64,000 bases of DNA from an uncultured Erythrobacter sp. GTDB taxonomy: Bacteria; Pseudomonadota; Alphaproteobacteria; Sphingomonadales; Sphingomonadaceae. A model generated the notes under the pieces. It was given only the letters and a program-made list of their open reading frames with translations. It ran no database searches and was not told where the DNA came from. The position numbers and the translations under genes are program-made. Positions 1 to 8,173 of the stretch are shown here, one piece after another (position 1 is the stretch's first letter; every line of letters starts with the position of its first letter). Location: the NCBI GenBank assembly GCA_947494705.1, contig CANLVN010000003.1, positions 1 to 64,000 of the forward strand, in the 5' to 3' direction.

Positions 1-417
1 GGTCGTGGCGGTGGCAACGATCGCGGCGAGGATGATGGCAATCCCGGTCGTGGGAACGACGACGCCCGCGATGACGACAGCAATCCCGGTCGTGGTGGCG
101 GCAATGATCCCGAAGAGGATGACGGCAATCCCGGCCGTGGAAATGACGACGCCGGCGACGACGACAGCAATCCCGCTCGTGGCGGCGGGAATGATCGTGG
201 CGACGGCGATGGCATTAACGGTCATGGGAATGACGCCGGTCGCGATGACGACAGCAACCCCGGTCGTGGCGGTGGCAACGATCGCGGCGAGGATGATGGC
301 AATCCCGGTCGTGGGAACGACGACGCCCGCGATGACGATAGCAACCCCGGTCGTGGCGGCGGCAATGATCCCGGCGACGATGACGGCAATCCCGGTCGTG
401 GTGGCGGCGGTGATTGA
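1..417 (+). CDS. C-terminal part of Asp/Asn/Gly-rich repeat protein (partial)
   Basis: The reading frame is open from the first base and ends at TGA 415-417, so the start lies left of the window. It encodes about 138 residues made almost only of Gly, Asp, Asn, Arg and Pro, in 29-residue repeats of the form GRGGGND..EDDGNPGRGNDD. No fold, membrane segment or catalytic motif can be seen; the sequence looks like a hydrophilic, acidic, disordered tail. The canonical RTX nonapeptide is not present. A CHASE2-domain gene follows 62 bp downstream on the same strand. In other proteobacteria such genes often follow a FecR-domain protein, so this could be the tail of one, but nothing visible here proves it. 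Other frames of this repeat are also open; this frame is preferred because the repeat register is exact and ends just before the next gene. Confidence 0.6.
   Translation, partial: GRGGGNDRGEDDGNPGRGNDDARDDDSNPGRGGGNDPEEDDGNPGRGNDDAGDDDSNPARGGGNDRGDGDGINGHGNDAGRDDDSNPGRGGGNDRGEDDGNPGRGNDDARDDDSNPGRGGGNDPGDDDGNPGRGGGGD
1..417 (+). repeat. 87-bp in-frame tandem repeat, about 4.8 units
   Basis: Units start at 1, 88, 175, 262 and 349; the last is truncated. Each full unit is exactly 87 bp (29 codons), so unit gain or loss keeps the frame. Units 1 and 4 differ at only two bases, both silent, while unit 3 is the most diverged. This points to recent duplication or gene conversion between non-adjacent units. 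The array runs off the left edge. Confidence 0.9.
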
Positions 418-479
418 CCAAATCCGCCTCAGCATCGTGACCGTGTCGATTGGCGCAGCGTGATTTAAGCTGTCGAGCC

Positions 480-2765
480 ATGGGGGGAAAATCGAGCAAC
501 AAATCCGGCACCCTCGCGATCCTCATCGCGAGCATATGCTTTGCGGTAGTATTCGCGCAAACTCCGTGGTCGCGTTTGCTGGAAAACGAGCAACTCGCCG
601 CTATTGCCCAAGTAGGTCAAAGAGATACCTCCGGCCAGGTCCACCTCGTTGAAATCGATGCTAAAAGTCTAGTAAAGGTCCAGCGCTGGCCATGGCCGCG
701 AGACCATTATGCGCGTCTCATCCGCCAGCTCGATGAAGCCGGCGCGCGATCGATCGTGTTCGATATCGACTTTTCCTCAGCATCCTCCGCGGCAGAAGAT
801 GCTGAGCTCGCCGAAGCGATCGCGGGTGCTCGAGCGTCGGTCGTCATGCCGACTTTCTCTCAGGCTGCATCCGAAGGTTCTGGCCGCCGCCTGGATGCGC
901 TTCCCATCCCGGCCTTTCGCCAGCACACCACGCTGGCGTCAGCATCGGTTCTGGCTGACGCCGACGCCCGCGTTCGACGGATGGTCTACGGTACCAAGAC
1001 TGACGGCCTTCCGCGTCCTTCACTGTCAGCACAAATCGCTGGCGCCGCCGGGGCAATCGATACGAGCTTTGCGATCGACTACAGCCTCGATCCGTTCTCG
1101 ATCCCGCGATACAGCTTTGTCGAGATCGAAGAGGGGAGTTTTGACGCGGCCTCCATTGCCGGCAAAGACGTGCTGGTCGGCGCCACGGCCGTCGAACTGG
1201 GTGACCGCTACGGCGTGCCTATCCACGGTGTAATTCCCGGCGTCACGATCCAGGCGCTCGCCGCAGAGACACTCCTGGCAGGTGGCGTCCTTGAGCTTGG
1301 CTGGCTGCCCATGTTGCTAATGGCCGTCTTCTTCGCGCTCTGCATCGTTCTTGCCAGGAGTTACAGATCTACGATCTTGCGCGTATTTCTGGCTCTGACG
1401 ACGATAGTCGCCATCGAAACCATCGCCCTCCATTTGTCGATGACAGTGCTCGAAGTTATCCCGGCGGCCATCCTCGTGGTATGCGCAGGTGTGGGGCAGG
1501 CGGCGCGAATTGCGCGCCGTGAACTGCGCGAAAAGTCTTTGGTCGACAGCGAAACGGGTCTCCCCAATGCACAGGCTTTCGCCCAAGATGAGCACCCAGA
1601 GACGCAATTCGTCGCGGCGGTGTTCATCAAGGACTTCGATTCAATCCAGGCGGTGATCGGTAAGGAGAATACCGGAAAATTCGTCGAGCGCGTACTCGAC
1701 CGGATGAGTTCCGCTCACGCTCTAGGCCAGGCGTATCGGGCCGACACGCGCGTCTTGGCGTGGGTTCATGATGGAGATTACCAGCAGCTTCTGGACGCTT
1801 TCGAGACGATCCTCGAAGCAATCAGAAAGCCGATCGAGGTCGCAGGACGGCGGATCGACGTGGCTGTGAGCTTCGGGGTTGCTTCAGGCGGCGCACTGGC
1901 TGCGGCATCTCGTGCTGCGAGTTTCGCGGCCCACGATGGATTGCGTTGGCACGCACACGAAGACGCCGAAGCAGCCATCATCGAGCAGCGGGTCTCGCTT
2001 ATGGGAGAACTGGATGAGGCGATCGATGCAAACCAGCTCGACGTTCTCTACCAGCCGAAATTGAAGCTGGCGAATGACCGCATCGAAAGCGTAGAGGCTC
2101 TGGTCCGCTGGGAGCATCCGACACGTGGCTATCTTGGGCCCGACGTCTTCATTCCTCTCGCAGAAGAAACGAACAGAATCGAGGCGCTGACGCTTTTCGT
2201 GCTCAAGCGCGTTATCGCGGACCTGCAGGAATGGTGTCGTTCGAAAATTGTCGTCACCGCTGCGGTCAATATTTCTGCCAGCCTGATCAGCTCGGAACCC
2301 TTCGTGCGGGCGGTGGAGGGGATTCTCAACGAGAGCGGCGTGCCCCGCAAACGCCTGATCTTCGAAGTTACAGAATCCGCAACCATGCGCGATCCGGACG
2401 TCGCCGCACGCAACCTCAGCCGGTTCCGGGATCTGGGTGTAAAGATATCCATGGACGATTACGGCACAGGGCAATCAACTCTCAGCTACTTGCAGAAGCT
2501 ACCCTTGAGCGAGCTGAAAATCGACCGCGCGTTCGTCCAGAATGCTCATCGGGATCGCAGCGACGCACTGCTTGTTCGCTCGACAATTCAGCTTGCACAC
2601 TCGCTCGACCTGCAGGTGGTCTGTGAAGGCGTCGAAGAGCAGGCCTGCCTCGACTTCCTCGAAGAGATCGGATGCGACTACGCGCAGGGATATTACATCT
2701 CGCGACCAGTCAGCGCGTCGGATTTGAGCCCGCAACTTCCGAGAAGTTTAGAGCGAGTAAGCTAA
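480..2765 (+). CDS. CHASE2-GGDEF(degenerate)-EAL cyclic-di-GMP phosphodiesterase
   Basis: Inner-membrane signalling protein of about 761 residues. An N-terminal signal/TM helix (about residues 10-28) precedes a periplasmic CHASE2 sensor domain to about 270. Two or three TM helices follow (about 275-345), then a GGDEF-like domain (about 360-490) and an EAL domain (about 500-755). The GGDEF signature is absent: the region around ADTRVLAWVHDGD carries no GG[DE]EF, so cyclase activity is unlikely. The EAL domain keeps its key residues: EALVRW, VNISAS, FEVTES, MDDYGTG, LKIDRAF, CEGVEE and the QGYYISRP end. Cyclic-di-GMP hydrolysis is therefore predicted, perhaps with the degenerate GGDEF acting as a GTP-sensing module as in other such tandems. 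ATG 480 was chosen over an in-frame TTG at 450 because it begins just before the signal helix. Confidence 0.88.
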   Translation: MGGKSSNKSGTLAILIASICFAVVFAQTPWSRLLENEQLAAIAQVGQRDTSGQVHLVEIDAKSLVKVQRWPWPRDHYARLIRQLDEAGARSIVFDIDFSSASSAAEDAELAEAIAGARASVVMPTFSQAASEGSGRRLDALPIPAFRQHTTLASASVLADADARVRRMVYGTKTDGLPRPSLSAQIAGAAGAIDTSFAIDYSLDPFSIPRYSFVEIEEGSFDAASIAGKDVLVGATAVELGDRYGVPIHGVIPGVTIQALAAETLLAGGVLELGWLPMLLMAVFFALCIVLARSYRSTILRVFLALTTIVAIETIALHLSMTVLEVIPAAILVVCAGVGQAARIARRELREKSLVDSETGLPNAQAFAQDEHPETQFVAAVFIKDFDSIQAVIGKENTGKFVERVLDRMSSAHALGQAYRADTRVLAWVHDGDYQQLLDAFETILEAIRKPIEVAGRRIDVAVSFGVASGGALAAASRAASFAAHDGLRWHAHEDAEAAIIEQRVSLMGELDEAIDANQLDVLYQPKLKLANDRIESVEALVRWEHPTRGYLGPDVFIPLAEETNRIEALTLFVLKRVIADLQEWCRSKIVVTAAVNISASLISSEPFVRAVEGILNESGVPRKRLIFEVTESATMRDPDVAARNLSRFRDLGVKISMDDYGTGQSTLSYLQKLPLSELKIDRAFVQNAHRDRSDALLVRSTIQLAHSLDLQVVCEGVEEQACLDFLEEIGCDYAQGYYISRPVSASDLSPQLPRSLERVS

Positions 2766-2769
2766 AGCC

Positions 2770-2785
2770 GGCGCGATATTGCGCC
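2770..2785. terminator. Short GC hairpin between convergent genes
   Basis: GGCGC (2770-2774) pairs with GCGCC (2781-2785) across a 6-nt loop, in the 31-bp gap between two convergent stop codons. The stem is short and there is no clear T-run on either side, so a terminator role is only suggested by position. Confidence 0.3.
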
Positions 2786-2796
2786 TTCCGGGCGGA

Positions 2797-4965
2797 CTAC
2801 CTCACCACGTCCATTTCCTCGATCAGGTTCTGCGCGCCGTCGACCTTTTCCATCACCCACAGCATGTAGCGCGTGTCGACATGAATCGAGCGGGTCGTGC
2901 GCGGGTCGAAATCCCAGTCGGAATTGACGCTCTCGAAGGTTCCGTCGAACAGAAGCCCCACCAGTTCGCCATTCGCATTGAGGGTGGCCGAGCCGCTGTT
3001 TCCGCCGGTCACGTCGAGGTCCGAGAGGTAGTTGACCGGAACCGAACCGATCGTTTCCAGCTCGTAATCGCCGTAATCCTTCGCATCGATCAGATCGAGT
3101 TGGCGTTGCGGTGAGTTGAACGGGTCTTCGCCGGTATCCTTCTGTGCGATCCCTTCAAGCGTCGTGAACGGAAGATATTCCATACCGTCGAAGGGCGAGC
3201 CGCCCATCACGTTGCCGAATGTGATGCGCAGGGTCGAATTGGCATCGGGATAGGGTAGCAGGCCTTCTTCCGTCTGCCACTGCGTGATCGCCTCCATATA
3301 GGCAGGTCGCAGCGCCAGTGACCGGCCCGCGCGCTCTTCGCCTTCGGTTTCGAGCGACCGCTCATAATCGTAAAGCGCGACGGCAAGCTCGATGAACGGA
3401 TCTTCGCTGGCTTCGAGGTCGGCAGCATCGGCTTCCATCAGGGCAAGCCGCGTTTCGGCATCACCGAGCGTAGTCCCGGCATAGTAACGCTCGATCAAAC
3501 CGGGCAGGTCCGCTGCGGTCGTGTCCGCGGTAATGCCCAGCGCGTCATCGAAGACCGCGACGCGCTCGGATTCGGGTTGCGCGATGTAGCCGGTCAGGAA
3601 CAGTACCCATTCGGCCTTGTCGACCGCCGGATCATAACGCCGGTCGAGCGCCTGCAGGCCTTGGCGGAAGAAGGTCATGTCGCGTTCCTGGTATCCGCTT
3701 TCGCGCTCCGCATTGGAAAGCTCGCGTTCTTTCGAAAGGCGGTAGAGACGCTGTGCGGCAGAAAGCAGCTGTGGGCGAGTGGCGTTGTTGTACCAGAAAT
3801 TTGTCCGCGACGCGGCGGCGCTTTCAACCGACAATTCGGTCAGTGCGGCAATCGCTTCGCCATAGCCAGCGCGTGACGGGTCGGCGGCGATCCATTCGGC
3901 AAGGGCCTCTTCGCGTGCGCGACGACGATCGACAAGCCCGACGCGGCGTGCGCCTTCGATCTGACCGCGCAGGTTCTTCTCGTAGTTGTTGAGGCCGGCA
4001 AGGCGGCTTTCGTATTTCACGCGCGCATCGGACCCCTCGGGTGCGGTGTTCTCGATCGTCGCGATCCAGCTGGTCAGCAGACCCTGAAAGGTGGGATACT
4101 GCCAATCGAACGTATTCTCGACTTCGGCCAGCAGCGTATAGCGACTGGTCGACCCCGGATAGCCTGCGACCATCACGAAATCGCCATCCTCGACGCCAGC
4201 AGCGCTCACCTTGAGGTGATGTTCCGGCGAGTAGGGGACATTGTCTTCATCGAAATCCGCCGCCGAGCCATCGGGCGCGACATAGGCGCGGTAGAAGGAG
4301 AAGTCGCCCGTGTGGCGCGGCCACATCCAGTTATCGATGTCGCCGCCATACTTGCCGATGGAATCGGCGGGCGCGTAAACCAGTCGCACGTCGCGCACTT
4401 CGAGCCGCTTGATAAGCGTGTATTCCGCGCCGCCGTAGAAGCTCGCGACGAGACACCGGAAGCCTGGGTCCGCCTCGCATTCGGCGGTGATGTCCTTGCG
4501 GCGCTGATCAATGGTTTCGTAGCGGGCGAGCGGCTCCATATCCTCGGTGCCTTCGCGCATGCGCTGTGTCACGTCGGTCAGTTCGGTGGTCACATAGACG
4601 CGCGAACCGGGCGCTGCGGGTAGTTCGGCGTCCTTCGTTTCGGCGAGAAAGCCGTTTGCGAGATAGTTGTTCTCGGCGGTGGAATTGTACTGCACCGATC
4701 CGCGAGCGCAGTGGTGGTTCGTCACCACCAGACCTTCAGGGGAGACAAAGCTGGCCGAGCAGCCACCCAGCGAAACCACCGCACCCATGGGAAAGCCGGT
4801 CAGGTCGGTCAGCGTTTCGGGATCGAGTTCAAGTCCCGCCTCTTCAAGCTGCTCGGCAATGTCAGGTAGCTGCTGCGGCGTGAACATGCCTTCCTTGGCC
4901 ACAGCCGGAACGGCGAGAGAGGAGCCGAGCAGCAGGCCCAGCGTGAGCAGTTTTGCGTTATTCAT
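2797..4965 (-). CDS. S46 family dipeptidyl-peptidase (DPP7-like), secreted
   Basis: Serine exopeptidase of the S46 family that releases dipeptides from oligopeptide N-termini in the periplasm. It has 722 residues, the usual family length, with a signal peptide ending near AVPAVAKEG. The chymotrypsin-like triad is visible: His in VVTNHHCARG (about 84-85), Asp in the DNWMWPRHTGDFSFYR region, and Ser in TGGNSGSATL (Ser about 657). The residue that sets specificity in the family (Gly in DPP7, Arg in DPP11) lies in GLLFDGTF and is Gly, so hydrophobic P1 residues rather than Asp/Glu are expected. The gene stands alone, convergent with the EAL gene and divergent from the catabolic operon. Its ATG follows a purine-rich AAAAAAGGG stretch. 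Confidence 0.93.
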   Translation of the reverse strand: MNNAKLLTLGLLLGSSLAVPAVAKEGMFTPQQLPDIAEQLEEAGLELDPETLTDLTGFPMGAVVSLGGCSASFVSPEGLVVTNHHCARGSVQYNSTAENNYLANGFLAETKDAELPAAPGSRVYVTTELTDVTQRMREGTEDMEPLARYETIDQRRKDITAECEADPGFRCLVASFYGGAEYTLIKRLEVRDVRLVYAPADSIGKYGGDIDNWMWPRHTGDFSFYRAYVAPDGSAADFDEDNVPYSPEHHLKVSAAGVEDGDFVMVAGYPGSTSRYTLLAEVENTFDWQYPTFQGLLTSWIATIENTAPEGSDARVKYESRLAGLNNYEKNLRGQIEGARRVGLVDRRRAREEALAEWIAADPSRAGYGEAIAALTELSVESAAASRTNFWYNNATRPQLLSAAQRLYRLSKERELSNAERESGYQERDMTFFRQGLQALDRRYDPAVDKAEWVLFLTGYIAQPESERVAVFDDALGITADTTAADLPGLIERYYAGTTLGDAETRLALMEADAADLEASEDPFIELAVALYDYERSLETEGEERAGRSLALRPAYMEAITQWQTEEGLLPYPDANSTLRITFGNVMGGSPFDGMEYLPFTTLEGIAQKDTGEDPFNSPQRQLDLIDAKDYGDYELETIGSVPVNYLSDLDVTGGNSGSATLNANGELVGLLFDGTFESVNSDWDFDPRTTRSIHVDTRYMLWVMEKVDGAQNLIEEMDVVR

Positions 4966-5110
4966 CTTCGACCCTTTTTTGGCGGGGCGCTCTTTCTGGC
5001 GCTCCTCTTGTCAATTCATTGTTTGTGAACGGTTCGCTCCGGGGGTTGAGGTGCGCGTGGCAGCCACATCAACGCCGTAGCCCTTTGCAAATCGGCCACC
5101 TTCATGTCAA

Positions 5111-5125
5111 TGATATCGTATATCA
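5111..5125. promoter_or_regulatory. 15-bp palindrome, possible operator
   Basis: TGATAT-CGT-ATATCA is a perfect 6-bp inverted repeat with a 3-bp centre. It lies about 160 bp upstream of the -35 element of the catabolic operon and about 145 bp upstream of the S46 start. The AT-rich core stands out against the GC-rich surroundings. It may bind a dimeric regulator; which one is unknown. Confidence 0.4.
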
Positions 5126-5287
5126 TGGACTCGCTTTCAAGGTGAGCGGATGGATTGGTGCGCGACTGGAGCGGTCCGCAGACGATCGAAAACCCGGACG
5201 TGATCGGATCCCTCGAAAAAATCGTGCCATATAAACAAGCCTGGCGTTCACGATGCCGCGACGAGATCCAAGTTTCGGTTAGTCGTC

Positions 5288-5316
5288 TTGAACGCTTTTC
5301 AAAAACTGGGTATGCT
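5288..5316 (+). promoter_or_regulatory. Sigma-70-type promoter for the acyl-CoA dehydrogenase/MFS operon
   Basis: TTGAAC (5288-5293) and TATGCT (5311-5316) are separated by exactly 17 bp. The predicted transcript start near 5323 gives a leader of about 35 nt ending in the GGGAGAGAG ribosome-binding site before ATG 5358. Confidence 0.6.
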
Positions 5317-5357
5317 CTTTCCAACGAGCGCACAAAATGCGCCGATGGGAGAGAGAT

Positions 5358-6662
5358 ATGGCTTGGGATTTCGAGACCGATTCTGCGTTTCAGGAGAAGC
5401 TCGACTGGATGGAGGAATTCGTCCGCGAGAAGGTCGAGCCGTTGGGCATGCTCGGAATACATCCCTACGATGTCAAGAATCCACGCAGAAACGAGCTTGT
5501 CCGCCCCTTGCAGCAGGAAGTTAAGGACAAGGGGCTGTGGGCATGCCACCTCGGTCCGGAGCTGGGTGGCCAGGGATATGGCCAGGTAAAGCTGGGGCTC
5601 ATGAACGAAATCCTCGGCGGAGCGACTTTCGCGCCGATCGTGTTCGGTTGCCAGGCCCCGGATACCGGCAATGCCGAGATCATCGCGCATTACGGGACGC
5701 CGGAACAGAAAGAGCGGTATCTTGAGCCCTTGCTCGAAAACGAGATCGTTTCGGCCTTCTCGATGACCGAGCCGCAGGGTGGGTCCGACCCCACGAATTT
5801 CGTCACCCGCGCCGAGCTCGACGGGAATCACTGGAAGATAAACGGCGAGAAATGGTTCTCGACCAATGGGAAATGGGCGGATTTCCTGATCGTCATGGCC
5901 GTCACCGATCCCGACGCGCCGCGGCACAAGCGCATGAGCATGTTCATCGTGCCTGTGGACACGCCCGGCGTCGAGATCATCCGCAATGTCGGGGTCTACG
6001 GGCAGCAGAACGGATCAGAGAGCTACATCAGCTACACCGATGTTCGCGTTCCTGCCGATCATCTCCTGGGCGAGCAGGGTGGAGCCTTCGCCATTTCCCA
6101 GACCCGCCTTGGCGGCGGACGCGTTCACCACGCGATGCGCACGGTCGGCAATTGCAAGCGCCTGCTCGATGCGATGAGCCGACGCGCGGTGAGCCGCAAG
6201 ACCCGCGAAGGGGTGGTCGCCGACTACCAGACCGTGAAGATGCAGATTGCGGACAGCTATATCGAGCTGGAACAGTTCAAACTGTTCGTGCTCAAGACCG
6301 CATGGATGATCGACAAGTACCAGGACTACCTCAAAGTTCGTAAGGACATTGCCGCGATCAAGGCGCTGATGCCGACGGTCTATCACAACATCGCGCAGCG
6401 CTGCATCCACATCCACGGATCGCTCGGCGTGTCGAATGAGATGCCCTTCGTCGGCAACCTGATCGGCTCGATGGTCATGGGGATCGCGGATGGACCCACC
6501 GAAGTGCACAAGGTGACCGTCGCGAAACAGCATTTGCGCGATTACAAGGATGTCGCCGACCCGATGTTCCCGGACTACTCGCTGATTGCGAGACGGGCGC
6601 GGGCCAAGGAGATGTACGACCCCCTGGATGAACTGACCGAGGCGGCGGAAGCAGCAGAATGA
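5358..6662 (+). CDS. Acyl-CoA dehydrogenase, ACAD10/11-like
   Basis: FAD-dependent enzyme that makes a 2,3-enoyl-CoA from an acyl-CoA, 434 residues. The start is ATG 5358, directly after GATGGGAGAGAGAT; an in-frame ATG 21 bp earlier would put the ribosome-binding site inside the gene. The middle domain has FSMTEPQGGSDP and NGEKWFSTNGKWAD, the FAD/substrate loops of the family. The C-terminal domain has QRCIHIHGSLGVSNEMPF and MGIADGPTEVHK, which resemble the ACAD10/11 group acting on long or branched acyl-CoAs. It is the first gene of a six-gene operon and overlaps the next gene by 4 bp (ATGA). The substrate cannot be read from sequence. Confidence 0.92.
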   Translation: MAWDFETDSAFQEKLDWMEEFVREKVEPLGMLGIHPYDVKNPRRNELVRPLQQEVKDKGLWACHLGPELGGQGYGQVKLGLMNEILGGATFAPIVFGCQAPDTGNAEIIAHYGTPEQKERYLEPLLENEIVSAFSMTEPQGGSDPTNFVTRAELDGNHWKINGEKWFSTNGKWADFLIVMAVTDPDAPRHKRMSMFIVPVDTPGVEIIRNVGVYGQQNGSESYISYTDVRVPADHLLGEQGGAFAISQTRLGGGRVHHAMRTVGNCKRLLDAMSRRAVSRKTREGVVADYQTVKMQIADSYIELEQFKLFVLKTAWMIDKYQDYLKVRKDIAAIKALMPTVYHNIAQRCIHIHGSLGVSNEMPFVGNLIGSMVMGIADGPTEVHKVTVAKQHLRDYKDVADPMFPDYSLIARRARAKEMYDPLDELTEAAEAAE

Positions 6663-8164
6663 CTGCGGCAACTCAAGCGGCGGGCACGGCTCCGCCTCTC
6701 TCTGTGGTCAATCGTGTCTCTTATGGCACCGGAGCGATGGCCAACGGCATCAAGGGCGCTGCATTTTCCAGCTACCTGATGCTCTATTTCAACCAGGTCG
6801 TCGGAGTCCCGGCGTCGATCGTCGGCACGGCGCTCGCCTGTACCTTGCTGGTCGATGCGATCGTCGATCCGTTCCTGGGCCGCTGGGCGGATATGACGCA
6901 CAGCAGAATGGGGCGGCGCCACCCGTTCATGTATGCGGCGATAATTCCGACATCCATATTCTTCTTCCTGACGTGGTTCCCGCCCGACGGGCTTTCGCAT
7001 CTGCAACTTGGCTTCTGGATTTTCGCCCTGGCCGCTGCGACGCGCGCCTCTATCAGCGCATTCGAGATCAACACTTCGGCGATGGCGCCGGAACTGACCG
7101 AAGTCTACGCCGAGCGCACCAAGCTGTTCAGCCTGCGGTACTGGTTCGGATATGTCGGGGCCTATGGCTTCACAAGCTTCTGCCTCGCTTTCATTTTCAT
7201 CGAGACGGAAGCTTTCCCCCAAGGCCAGCTCAACCCTGCGAGCTACGAGAGTTTCGCCTTGCTGGGAGCTGTGCTGATGTTCCTTGCCATGCTGATCTGC
7301 AGCCTGGGGACGCAAAACCGGGTGCCCTATATGAGGCAAGCGACCTTTGTCGCAGAGGACGATAAGCTGTCTTTCAAGGAGCATCTGGGCGAAATGCTTG
7401 CCGCGTTTCGCAACCGCGGCTTCCTTGCGATCTTCGGCTTCGGCGTGTGCAAGTATTCCGCCATCGGGCTCTACAGCGCGACTACCCTCTATTTCGGCAC
7501 TTATCTTTTCAAGCTCAACACGGTGCAGCTCGCGATCCTCACGGTCGACAGCCTGGTGGCGGCGACGCTCGCCGCTCCACTAGCGCCCGTTTTCTCAAGG
7601 CTGATCGGCAAACAGGCAAGTTCGATGATCTTTGCCGTGGTCGGAGTGTCGATCGGCGTTTCGCCGCTCATCCTGAGCTATTTCGACATGTTCTTCGTGC
7701 CGGGCGATCCGCTGTTGCTGCCCGTCCTGTTCGCTATCGGGGCGATTTACGGGGCGATGGTGGCGATCTCGCTCATCAACACCTCGGCGATGCTCGCCGA
7801 CGTGGTCGAGGATAGCGCGGTCGAAACAGGGAGGCACGCCGCAGGCACATTCTTCTCGGCATCGAGCTTCATGCAGCAATGTTCCAATGCGGTCGGCATC
7901 TTTCTCGCCGGGCAGGTGCTGGCGTTGTCGAGCTTTCCGGAAAGAGCGGACCCTGCGACGATACCCGCTTCCACGGTCGACAGCCTGATCCTGCACTATG
8001 TCCCGACCTCGCTGTCGCTTTGGACGATCGGCGCTCTGATCCTGATCTTCTACCCGATCAACCAAGCGCGGCACGAGCGCAACGTCGAGGTGCTGCGCGC
8101 CCGCGAAGCGGAAGCGCGAGAGCAGCAACTGCGTGATGCGCCCATCGGCGGACCGGCACGGTAG
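6659..8164 (+). CDS. MFS transporter, GPH (MelB-like) type
   Basis: Integral membrane carrier of 501 residues with about 12 hydrophobic segments. The early motif VDAIVDPFLGRWADMTHSR followed by MGRRHPFMYA is typical of the glycoside-pentoside-hexuronide (MFS_2) group. It is translationally coupled to the acyl-CoA dehydrogenase upstream by a 4-bp overlap. Position inside a fatty-acyl catabolic operon suggests uptake of the operon's substrate rather than a sugar, but this is inference. The next gene is a paralogue, so the pair arose by duplication. Confidence 0.88.
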   Translation: MTAATQAAGTAPPLSVVNRVSYGTGAMANGIKGAAFSSYLMLYFNQVVGVPASIVGTALACTLLVDAIVDPFLGRWADMTHSRMGRRHPFMYAAIIPTSIFFFLTWFPPDGLSHLQLGFWIFALAAATRASISAFEINTSAMAPELTEVYAERTKLFSLRYWFGYVGAYGFTSFCLAFIFIETEAFPQGQLNPASYESFALLGAVLMFLAMLICSLGTQNRVPYMRQATFVAEDDKLSFKEHLGEMLAAFRNRGFLAIFGFGVCKYSAIGLYSATTLYFGTYLFKLNTVQLAILTVDSLVAATLAAPLAPVFSRLIGKQASSMIFAVVGVSIGVSPLILSYFDMFFVPGDPLLLPVLFAIGAIYGAMVAISLINTSAMLADVVEDSAVETGRHAAGTFFSASSFMQQCSNAVGIFLAGQVLALSSFPERADPATIPASTVDSLILHYVPTSLSLWTIGALILIFYPINQARHERNVEVLRAREAEAREQQLRDAPIGGPAR

Positions 8165-8173
8165 GGGGCAGAC

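Larger units (their letters stand above)
4966..5357. other. Divergent intergenic region (392 bp)
   Basis: No convincing gene is present. The region separates the S46 peptidase from the acyl-CoA dehydrogenase operon. It holds a palindrome at 5111-5125 and a good sigma-70-type promoter at 5288-5316, both listed separately. Confidence 0.7.

Noticed and set aside
1..417. CRISPR array or RTX calcium-binding repeats
   Set aside because: Repeats are contiguous 87-bp coding units without spacers, so not CRISPR. The GGxGxDxUx RTX nonapeptide is not present, although the composition is similar.
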